41,089 bases of DNA from Acanthaster planci. Lineage: Eukaryota; Echinodermata; Asteroidea; Valvatida; Acanthasteridae. Both the position numbers and the translations under genes were made by a program. Location: positions 1,297,398-1,338,486 of the forward strand of contig NW_019091414.1 of NCBI RefSeq assembly GCF_001949145.1, given 5' to 3'. Positions within the stretch are counted from its first letter, which is position 1. Each line of letters starts with the position of its first letter. Below the pieces are notes generated by a model that ran no database searches, was not told the DNA's origin, and saw only the letters and a list, made by a program, of their open reading frames with translations. Of the stretch, positions 1 to 9,718 are shown piece after piece.

Positions 1-2740
1 TTTCCGTTCATTCTTGCAATACTCACTGACCCAGTAACGATAAAGCTGCCAACGGCTGTTAATGTCTCTCATTGCCCAGACATTTTTTATTCTTTGGGCA
101 TCCCTTTCTGTCATTCTGTCTGATTTCCTCAGGTTGTGCAGGAGCATTTTTCTCATACGCTTCTTTTGATGAGGTTGCATCTGCCATCCCTCTTCTAGAG
201 GCTGAGCCGCGGCCAATTGTTCGATATCAAGGACAAGGTGGTTTTCCTGGGGGTCCTCTTCAAAGAGGAACATGTCTTCATCGTCATCATCAAGGACGCG
301 CTGATCAGCTATGGCATCTGCTTCTTCGGCAACTTCAATCTCTTCTTCCTCTTGCTCCTCTTCCTCTGGCTCCTCAGGTTCGTTTTCTTCCCCCATAAAC
401 GCTGCCATGCCAACCTCTTGTGCTGTTGCCACCCGGAAGTGTCCTGAAAGACCCAACCACTCCAGTATGCAAGGTGTAGGCCTGTGGAAACCTGTTTCCA
501 CAAACTCAACTGTGAGAGTTGCATAATGCTCTTTTGACATGAACGGCTGCAGATAGTCCTCATTGATGATGCCGTTCATGCTTCTTTCTACTTTTCGCTG
601 AGAAACCTCCATGCACTGACGAAGAGAGTACATTTCTCTCAAGATGTTGCTTGTTCGGATATGAACTGTGCGCTGAACATCCCTTCTACGTCTCTGTTCT
701 CTCTTCAAGAAGTTGAGGTTTTTGTTCTTCATATCCTCACTGTTACTCCTACCTCCAACACGGACGATATTTTGATTGAACTTCATGATCCCCTCAAGGA
801 ACTGATCAAGGGCATGGTTGGTGTAACAGACCACAAGGATGGGATTAGATTCTTCATCTTCATTCCACACATCACTGTTGTATAGGAGAGCCTGAACGAT
901 TTTGAGACCTATGTAGGTTTTACCAGTCCCAGGCGGTCCTTGGATGACGGCTAATTCTTGCGTCAGGGCAGCCTTGACAGCTTGAAGCTGAGAATCATCC
1001 AAGTGCAAGGTTTCTGCTTGTGGCCAAGTAGATGGAGTTAAGACTTGCACAGCACTGGCCTTAGTGCTAACTCTTCTCAGTGTACTAAGAAGTTTGCTCT
1101 CATCATCCTTGTCAACTTCTTCTGCTGTGTGTGTGAGTGGCGACAGATCATAGGTGGAAAACCTATCATGGCGAAGATATTGAGGAGGCTTCACATCACA
1201 GGAGACTTCAATGATGTAACGCTGCAGAGGAAGGCTGTTGCCTCGGACTTCTTGCAGGCCTTGCAAAACATGGCGGTAGGCTTCGAAGTAGGCAGACGAT
1301 TCCGCCATGATGAACGAATCCGTGGAGTTTATTTCTGATACACGGGTCATGTCTTGGAACCGCAAATCGACTAAGCCTTGCTCAAGTTCCTCGGGCTTTC
1401 GGTTGGCTACAGTTGCAAATATGACAGACTGAAAGTTGTCCTTGGACAAGCAAACCAAAGAACCGAAAGTGAGCCTCTTGGTTGCTTGCCATCTGACCTT
1501 CCTAAACTTGGAGACGTCAAAGCTCACACGATGCGTGATGCCGTCATTGGTGCAGATGGGAAAATGTACCCCAACATCGTGATAAATACGAATGTCTTTC
1601 AACTTGCGATTCATGTTGGTTTGGGCAAGGGACACGTGATACTCTGCGATGCCCTGTTGCAGAGGTTCCAGAAAGTCTTGTCTCAGGAGGCGAAACTGAA
1701 CGTCCAAATAATGGTTGAGGTCTCGATACTTTCCGTGTACTACGTTGGCTCGGAGGTAGGCCTCAGCGTTTGTAGTGATTTCAGCTACATCTGGGAAAAT
1801 AGGAATTTCTCTGAAGTCATTTGGTGGAGGAGCTTCCTGGTCTGTCCTCTGCCGCTGGCTTTTGTGCTTCTTCGCCTTTTCTCTCTCCTCACAACAGAGA
1901 AGAAGCTGACTCAACAAAACTTTGGATTCACTCTCGAGTGGGTATCCTTTTGTCTCTAACGTTCTAGTGACAACATCCATTAGGGTGAGGACAACGTGGA
2001 CATCCTTCATGGTGTTTTGAATTCTTTGGATGAGTGTCTGCATCAGCTTCAAGATCGAAGCAATCTGATTAGGGACCCTTCTCAGATACCGTTCGTCAAA
2101 CTCTGTCACCATACTGTTAATGTGTTGGCTCAGATTCTTACTCAAAAAGTCCGTGTCGACAACAACATTCAAAACTCTGACCACAGACTGCGGTGAGTCT
2201 TCGCAGTCACAGACTCTGCCCAAAACACGAACCAGGAGGGCCATCATGTCACGCCGGATGTCACGCTCGCTCAGCAAGCTTTCCAAACCTTTACCGAAAG
2301 AGGTTAACTCTTGGACAACCTCGGCGGCGCATTTTTCTTCATCCAGCAGTGACTCTAGCATCTTGTAACCCGGCTGTCTAACAGGGCGTTCCCTCTGCTT
2401 GGCTCCGCCCTCTTGGTGATGCTGACCAGCATTTCTGAAACAAAATAAAATACGGATACAAAACATTAAAAAGTCCATGTATATTGATAAAAGCTAAAGC
2501 ACGCATGGGAGTTTGAGTTTAGCGCTTGAATTCTAACCTGAAATAACCACCCCCTCGTCCTCGTTCTTGGCCACGCCCACGGCCGTACCCACCACGACCA
2601 CGTTCTTGGCCATGCTGATTATCAACCCTCCTTTGATATCCTTGGTGTCTTGCCTGACCGTCCTCTTGCTGACGCCCCCTGGCAGGGGCTCCGCCTTGGT
2701 TAGCTCGGAATCCGCGTACTCGAAACGGATTACCCTCCAT
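1..2740 (-). CDS. ZNFX1-like SF1 RNA helicase, gene A (N-terminal part, runs off the left edge)
   Basis: Partial NFX1-type zinc-finger helicase of the ZNFX1 family. Exons read 2740-2538 and 2434-1; the splice joins AG to A in phase 2 (donor CAG/GTTAG, acceptor TTTGTTTCAG), and the frame then stays open to base 1, giving 879 residues. Residues 1-67 are rich in RG/RGG. A helical ARM-like region follows, then the family segment beginning APPPNDF near residue 220 and YLDVQFRLLR. The helicase core shows Walker A GPPGTGKT at residues 567-574 (939-916) and motif Ia VVCYTNHALDQF. The helicase insertion carries a strongly acidic stretch at about residues 750-795, which B and C lack. Helicase motifs II-VI and the zinc fingers would lie beyond the window. 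An in-frame GTG at 2746 precedes the ATG at 2740; I chose the ATG. Known members bind RNA in antiviral or small-RNA pathways; that role is inferred here. A is clearly more divergent than B and C are from each other. Confidence 0.93.
2435..2537 (-). other. Intron 1 of gene A (103 bp)
   Basis: Reading the minus strand, exon 1 ends TTTCAG before GTTAG and the next exon follows TTTTGTTTCAG. The junction is phase 2 and keeps the ZNFX1 frame open. Genes B and C have an intron at the same place and phase, after the disordered N-terminus. Confidence 0.88.
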
Positions 2741-3029
2741 GATCACCTACGGCCAAGAAAACATATAATCAATTATGCCTAATCAATTACAATGCCCAAA
2801 TCGCGTGTTTATGTAAACATATGCTGAACAACAAGGCTTAAAAAGTTCAAGATTGGCCAATGGACAGAGCTCTCTGTATTGGCTTCTTACTCTTATCGTA
2901 CGCTACATTCTGTGACGTCATTAATGCTGGTTTGTACGGCTCTAACGTACATAGAGACAGCAGAATATTATTGGCCTGAATTACGTGCACCGGACCACAC
3001 ATAAGGCTAATTTTGTATCAAGGAATTTG
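2741..3029 (-). promoter_or_regulatory. Probable promoter region of gene A
   Basis: The 290 bp upstream of gene A's ATG hold a perfect CRE palindrome TGACGTCA at 2913-2920, a back-to-back ATTGGCCAAT at 2852-2861 and a further ATTGG at 2878-2882 (CCAAT on the gene's strand). There is no clear TATA box. Directly upstream of the ATG, the minus strand reads TTTTCTTGGCCGTAG, which could be the acceptor of a 5' UTR intron; in that case the true promoter lies farther out. The assignment rests on motifs and position only. Confidence 0.4.
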
Positions 3030-4095
3030 GGATACCTATGGAGGACGAAATGTGGCCATCTGCTTTTCTGCTATCAGAGTAGTTGAAGAGCAGATTTGAG
3101 GTTTTTGTAACATGCATTTTTCGACTTTTCTACTACCTGAAAAGCAGAATCAACATTTTGTTGGAATGCATTTTCCCCTATTTTTCTACTTCTCTGCCGT
3201 CACCTGAAAAGTAGGTTTTACTTTTTTCTCTGTTCGCTGTCGGGCGACAAGCAGCCATCTACTTTTCTCTCTATCCGGGCATTGCAGGTAAAACGGGATG
3301 AACGTCTTCACAACTGTGAATTCTACTTTTCTGCTTTTTTGGTAAAGGAGGAGCAGATTTTACATAGGTGGCCGAAAAGTGGGCATCTGCTTTTCCGAGT
3401 TCCAAGGGCTGTGAACAGGGTCGTGAACATGTAGGCTACTGGGGGGATTGAAGACGTAGACACCAATAATTGCGGTCCGCTTTATCTTTTGTAATGAAAG
3501 ATTTTATACGCAACTCACCCACGAAAATTATGCATAAGCATTTTCGCTTTGTGCTTTGTTATGAATGACCCAATTAAAAATATGCAATTGACAAAAAAAA
3601 CAACCCAGCCAAGTCTGAGAGATCCGCCAGAACACGAACCAATCACAGGCCTACAGCCATGTGTAACCGAGTATACTAGTATCTCCGGGGAAATAAACCC
3701 GAGCCGTTTCACTGTTAGTAAACCTACAGGTTCATGATCCCGTTCTCGGCCCTTGCAAAACATGTTGATAGGCAGAATAACAGATTGCCACTTTTTGGCC
3801 ACCTATGTAAAATCTGCTTCTTTGGATAGAAAACGCAGATTAGTAGAATTCATGGTTGTTGTCAAAACGTAGGCTTCTGCCGGTCAGAGTGAGAGAGAGG
3901 CAGATGACCACTTTTCGGCCGCCTAATTGTTGTCAAAACGTTCGATCCATTTTTTTTTTACAGGCAAAAAGTAGATGGCCACTTTTCGACCGCCGGCGAA
4001 TAGAGGAAAAGTAAAATCTGTTTTTCAGTTAGCAGAAAAGGAGAACACTGATAGTAGAAAAGTAAATGGCCTCTTTTTGCCTTCCATAGAAATCA
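3030..4095. mobile_element. Foldback-type element with long imperfect terminal inverted repeats
   Basis: The left end (from about 3036, CTATGGAGGACGAAATG) matches the reverse complement of the right end (to about 4089, CTATGGAAGGCAAAAAG), and both continue into CTTTTCTRCTATCAG. Inner arms also pair: 3354-3389 is nearly the reverse complement of 3781-3816 (36 nt, about 3 mismatches). The arms are built from recurring short blocks such as GGCCATCTGCTTTTC. The middle, about 3390-3780, has no transposase frame. This fits a non-autonomous foldback transposon. I could not identify a target-site duplication, so the exact ends are uncertain. Confidence 0.7.
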
Positions 4096-6653
4096 CTACA
4101 CGTGGGAGCATTGCGCTTGCGACACTTTTTTTTCAACAAACCTTCAAGTTAAAACAAATACGTGCAATAATAACACAAAGAGAGTGGCATCATATAGGCA
4201 CAAATTTGGTTTCAAAAAAGGAAGGTCCTTCAGGAACAAAGCACACGCGCGAGTCTGCGTACGTACATGTACATGTAGGGCCGGCCACGCTGATAATAGG
4301 GAACATACATTGATCCAATTAACCTCGTTCCCATGGGTACGATCTTGTCGTTCCATGTTGGTTTCCACCATGCCTTGCGCGATGCCAGTGAAGGAACGCA
4401 CACGCAGCCCATGGAGTCGAGGTTGACACTGATCCCATTATAATAGAGATCAATGGGAACATAATCTCGTACAGCGAGTCTAAATGATCTTGGCCAGGCC
4501 TCATTTTGGGCATGCGCTGTTAGAATACCAAACTGACTCGTTAAAGAAGAAAAACAATAAAAAATCATGAGGAATCGCTGTCGTACCAAAACAACAACAA
4601 CAAACAACAACAACAAACTCCGTCGTTTTGGTGGAAATTAAGAAAGAGAGATTAAGCCAAGCATAATAAGTTTGGTGTCTCCGGTGGCATTGTTAAACAT
4701 GAGGGGCCTGTTTTCCTGTGTATAAAACAAACCCACCAAACCTAAAACAAGCAGAATTACAAAAAAAAGCTGCTTCTCTTGAATCTGATTGTCACATCAT
4801 TTCAAAGTACTTGACTAAACTCCATACACAGAAGAGTCATACCCTTTACAAACAAATACTAAAAAGTTACTAAATCGGCAGACATTTAGCACACAATAAG
4901 CATTTTTTGAATTAAAAATACAACATTCTTTTGGAAAAAGTCGCAAAGAAACTAATCTTGAAGACAACAGGTCAAATAATACAAGTTACACCATGAAGAG
5001 CATTAGGAATGGCTGGCTCGACAAATGAAACCTAGGCTTCAATAATATTCAGGATGGCTGAGTTAAGGGTTTAGGGCTTCTCTATCAATTAAAGTCCTGC
5101 TGGGAGACAGGACCTTTATAATTTCGTAAATATTTTGTAATAAACTGGGTGAACTTATGAGAAAGGCACAGCAAGGCAGAACATAAGAACATTAACACTG
5201 ACTGCAGAGTTAAGACATCCAGACAACTGAAATAAAATGTCAGCTAAACACAAAAGAAAACAGATACTCTCCAAGAAGTAGGGGAAAGGGGGAGAAAGGA
5301 ACCGCTGCAGCTATTCCCTCAAAGAGAGAAGGGCTGGGGCAAAATGTTTTGTGAAAAAAAGAGAGACGGGTGAGTTTTTATTTATTGACATTTTCTCTTT
5401 CATCAAAAGTATGTAAACGCCTCATGTGGCCTCAAACCTGAGAAAGGCCGTAAAATGTTACAGGAAAAAAATTGATTTTTTGGCCAGCAACAGGTTTGCC
5501 CCTTCTAAGTTTGAACTTGGAGAGGGTCTATCCGATCTAACAACCCTTTGTGAAAATCCAATAGTCTCAGCGCCGTACGATCCGATCAGATGGTTTTCGT
5601 GGTTGAAAGTGAATCTAAAATTGCTTGAAAAAAGTGCTGCATCTGACCGGAATCCAACAACATTCGAATTTAAGAATTTGTGGTCCATTTTGCGAGTCAC
5701 CAATTTTTTTTTTAAACTTAAGAAAATTGTATGGCATTATATAGACCTAAACATGAATTGTCGCCGACGTTTATGTCGTAAATTGAGACGTCTTCAAGTT
5801 TACTTATTTTCGCAACCGAAGAGCAAAAATAGTGACAAAACCTTCCACAAAAATTGATTAAAAGATTAACATAATTGAACCTATAAGTATATTCGTTTGA
5901 ATTCACGCGATAAAATTGAAAATAAATGGTTGCAAAACCCGGGCTGTGGTTAAATTAAGAATAGGTCAATGAAAATAAATACGGATTAAACGCATATGGC
6001 AACGCCTTGCCCAACGCCCTTGTCACATGGACATACATACCAATTAAACGCGTATATGATCATGCTTAAGGGAGAGAGGGCTTCGATTACCGTGTGTGGA
6101 AAAACAATGAACATTTTCAACTCAACTTACTCAGGTTAAAAACCAAATGATAACAACGTTTATGCTATCGATCAGATGTGACATTATGTAATTAAAGTCA
6201 TAATCCGAATGGGATCAAATTAGACTGAACCATTTCATTCCGACCCGACACGATCCGATCGAAGTCAGTTCCTGATAGGATATCGGATCTCAATTGCACA
6301 TCTTTCTTACTAAATGTATTGGGAAATGTGCTCTCTGAGACGACGGCTGTTACACACGATGAAATGCCTGCAATTTTTGACCGTCCATATAGTAAGCAAT
6401 GTCTCATTATTTTGAAGGAAAGAAATATTCATCTGTCAATCAATGACTTGATATATTTTACAAGATTAAAGTGGATGGAGGTTTCTAAAAAGGAAAACTT
6501 GTCTAGTAGGGACCCAGCATGACATAGGCCTATATATGACACGCACTAAGACAAAACAGTGTCAAATAATTGTTAAACAAAATCACAGAATTCAACGAAC
6601 AACGATTGAGTCAACAATGAATTGAAGACCTGTACACGAAACTGGATCAAACC
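4096..6653. other. Intergenic spacer without a recognised gene
   Basis: Mostly AT-rich sequence. It contains a short (ACA)n/(AAC)n run at 4587-4619, a GGGCATGCGCTGTT motif at 4508-4521 that recurs upstream of gene C, and a purine-rich stretch near 5280-5335. An open frame at 5426-5857 (143 codons, lysine- and leucine-rich) resembles nothing I know and has no supporting splice or regulatory context. I do not call it a gene. Confidence 0.6.
4587..4619. repeat. AAC/ACA microsatellite
   Basis: Interrupted run of AAC triplets, about 33 bp. Simple-sequence repeat with no coding meaning. Confidence 0.75.
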
Positions 6654-6657
6654 TTAA

Positions 6658-6834
6658 AGCTGCACTCTAACAGAGTTGAAAAACCGAAATAAGTTTTTGA
6701 CTATATAAATGATGTCTCAAAGTTCCAAGCAATAGTTCTTTTTGCTGTTTTTCATGATGGCTTATATCAGAATTACAGCAGTACACGCTATTGAGGGACA
6801 AAACCACGATTCTAAACTCCGTTTTAGTGCTGCT
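6658..6834. mobile_element. Short MITE flanked by TTAA (piggyBac-like)
   Basis: A 177-bp segment lies between TTAA at 6654-6657 and TTAA at 6835-6838. Its ends are inverted repeats: the left reads AGCTGCACTCTAACAGAGTT and the right, reverse-complemented, AGCAGCACTAAAACGGAGTT. There is no coding capacity. A TTAA target with short inverted ends is the hallmark of piggyBac-type elements, so this is most likely a non-autonomous derivative. Confidence 0.72.
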
Positions 6835-6838
6835 TTAA

Positions 6839-7499
6839 TTGTAAAACAGCAGCATATGCGTTCCAGGATTGACGCAGACAACGCCCCTGGCTAAAGTTGA
6901 TGACATTCAAACGACGGATTGAAGCAGACAGATCCCCTTGCCCTTCTACCCGCACGATCTTTTCCAGGCTCGACGATATGATGAAGTCGGGGAAAACTGC
7001 ACCCATTGCAAAATTGGCCTTGAGACAATATGAAACAGGAGCGCCCAACATGAAGCCATGCTATCCTACCCAACGCAGCCTAGACTCAAATAAAACCGAC
7101 CATACATCGTTGAAGTAGTCCCTAATAATATCTGACATAAGCCGTAGAATAAATTGTACAGCCTACCTTAATCTAGCGCAGTTGCCAAGCCGACTTGGGA
7201 CAGTCTAAAAACAATCCAAGAGTCTGACTGCAATCAAGGGAGCACAAGATTTCCACAGCTATAATTTCCTCTGCCAGTCTATCCCCAAAATGGTTGCTGC
7301 TTGTCGCTGCTTTTTCCTGCACGCGTAGGCGAACAAAAACGTTAAATAGTCAGAGAGTGAACCTTGACATTACATGTTGCGGGTTATTCCGCTATTGCGC
7401 CATTTCACCGGGAACCCCCATTACGTACTCCAATCGATTCTGTGCGCGACGTAGGAATATTACGCCACCACTAGATGTTGACCGAAGGCAAGGTACCAG
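6839..7499. other. Intergenic spacer, nothing recognised
   Basis: No gene, RNA or repeat could be recognised in these 660 bp. Several short frames on both strands overlap one another and show no family signature. Confidence 0.5.
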
Positions 7500-8215
7500 A
7501 CCCAAACGGGGAATTCCCGTGACTTAAAATAGCTGCCATCAGATTCTACCTCGTTCCCACAGACAGCATCTTAGGCTTGAATGCTATTTTAATCTTTGTT
7601 TTAATGAACTTAGAATGACATTAGTATAGTGGTTGCATACTACCAAAGTAAATGATGTAAACGGGGTTGAGCGTGTTTGGTTCAGAACAAATAGAGCCCT
7701 TTTTACAAATCTCAAACTCTTTGTCTCCGGTTTGGTAGAGATCGAACCATCTGTGTTTGAACCACTCCAGTACAAATACTCAAAATATTGACATCTTGGG
7801 AGAGAACTTCGAGAAAACTGATACATTTGGGCAGTGCAGGATGTCCTTGAAAAGAACAAAACATTATACAGCTTTTGCCAAACTTTGCAAAACAGCTCCC
7901 CGAGGACGTTATGACCCCTGACCTCAAAACAACATGACAGCGCAGTATTGCGTGACGAGGGAAATTCCGCAATGAGAAATACTCGATGTATTCTTCTGTG
8001 AAGCACCGGTGCAGTGACACGACATTCGTGGTCGTTGAGGGGACCTCTCATCATAGTCTCCTTCCAAAAAAAGGTAGCGTTGCGCGGCTTGTCATGGTGC
8101 TTTTGAGAAATAACATCAAGATTTGTTGTACTTACTATTCAGTCCTGATGACTGGAACTAGATCGCTATTAAAAATTCTTCACCACCGACAGGTGCTTCC
8201 CTGTATTATGCACGT
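7500..8215 (+). repeat. Dispersed repeat, copy 1 (inverted relative to copy 2 at 39550-40270)
   Basis: Matches the reverse complement of 39550-40270 over about 0.7 kb with small indels. Shared blocks include AAATAGCTGCCAT, AATCTTTGTTTTA, GGGCAGTGCAGGATGTCCTT, TTTGCAAAACAGCTCCCCGA, GAAGCACCGGTGCAGTG and CAGTCCTGATGACTG. By eye the identity is about 75-80%. No transposase or reverse transcriptase is visible; open frames on the minus strand here are not conserved in copy 2. Probably a transposon-derived family. Confidence 0.75.
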
Positions 8216-9718
8216 AAGCATTTCAATATAAGAGGAAAATTAAATATGCTGGATTCGGCCAACGCTTCCTGGGTCGAATTTCTATCTGTTTTGTTTTTAG
8301 TTTGGGCTACCGTATAATATAAAGACTTAGTTATTCCACTTGTTCGTGTAGGCCTGAACTTTTTATTAGCTCGTTTGTAAAATCTCCTAGGTCCAAGAAG
8401 TCTAAAAAGGTTGTAAGTATGTCGGTTTTTGCAATACAAGGACGAAAGTCAGATGAAATCCCTACGCCGTGTGTGTCGTTTCAACTTCATGAATATGAAA
8501 CTGACACTGTGGAACAGGAATCATGCTTCTAGGGAGTGGCCATGCAGCATTCAACGTACGGTGCTCGTCTGCGCGTCATGGAAGCTTTATAATGGCTACT
8601 CATAATTATGATCGGTTCTTTTAAAACCAGCTGGACGTGTTCGGCATTTAGCAAGGTACGACATTGATTGTTTTTTTCCTATGCTGCCATATATTAAAAC
8701 AACCATGTCTTTGACAGAAGGATTTTGGACTGAGTTTTGGAAGTAAGCGTATGAGAGTTTCGATATAGTGCTATTATAAAACAGTCGATTCGAAGCAAAA
8801 GCTTATCGTGCTGATAAGACAGAACTTTTTGTAACGACAAGAATTCAACTGTCAAATGGACGATGCTTTTCGAAAGCTCGTGAAAACATGGCTAGGGTTT
8901 AATCTGATGCAATAGAAACCGGTGGCCTCATGCCCACCAGTACAAACGTTTTGACTTTTAGGAAGGAATTTAGAAGGTCTGGCAGCCACCAATTTCTTGC
9001 ATGACGAATGATATTGTCATGTTGTTTGTGAGACAATGTGAGTTCAAATCGTGTTTCCTGTTCGAAGAATTATTCCTTCGCAAGTCTCCCGTTTCTAAAT
9101 ATCCACAGCTTCACAATATTCACAGGTTCAGGCATTATCGCTTCGGTCGTATACACAAGCCTCTCGATGATCTGTCCTGGTCCGAATGGCTCGGAAGAAA
9201 GTTTGGTTCAGAACAGACCCAGATGGACACACAGGATAGTGGCTTGGGTTGATATTTAAAATACCCAGAAAGCAGAACATATTTTCAGAGCTACAAGAAA
9301 ATTACAACTACACTACAATACAACGAAACTACAATAAAAGCTGCTCATATAAATCTGAAAAGCACGGAAGCATTTATGTCCAAGCCGTCACAATAACGCT
9401 ATCATCAGAAACATCATTTGAAAAACAAAATACATAAAAGGGAAAAACAAAACTCGGAGTGGAAGGCTTCATTATTCCAGAAAGCTGAATGATTAGTGAA
9501 AGTCATCTAATGATTAATGCGTAGTTTTCTTTATTTTTTCATACACGTCTTTAATCTATAAGTAAACGCTGTCAGGAAATAAGTTCAGACGGATGTTTCA
9601 AATTTCACGAAGATCAACAATTACTGGCAAATTATTGAAACAAAGTTGACCTCAACATTATTATTAAAGACAAGTAGGATCTTTGTAAACATGCTTCATT
9701 TTGTTTGCTGTTTCAGTC
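8216..9718. other. Intergenic region upstream of gene B
   Basis: AT-rich. The last bases before gene B's ATG read TTTGCTGTTTCAG/TC, a good splice acceptor, so part of this region probably contains a 5' UTR exon and intron of gene B. I could not place that exon or a TATA box with confidence. Confidence 0.5.

Noticed and set aside
2740-2746. GTG two codons upstream as the start of gene A
   Set aside because: The in-frame ATG at 2740 is the normal eukaryotic start, and the upstream bases look like a splice acceptor.
5426-5857. 143-codon open frame in the A-B spacer
   Set aside because: No recognised family, an opposing frame of similar quality on the other strand, and no regulatory or splice context.
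7584-8054. 156-codon minus-strand frame
   Set aside because: Falls within the dispersed repeat, and the frame is not kept in the second copy.
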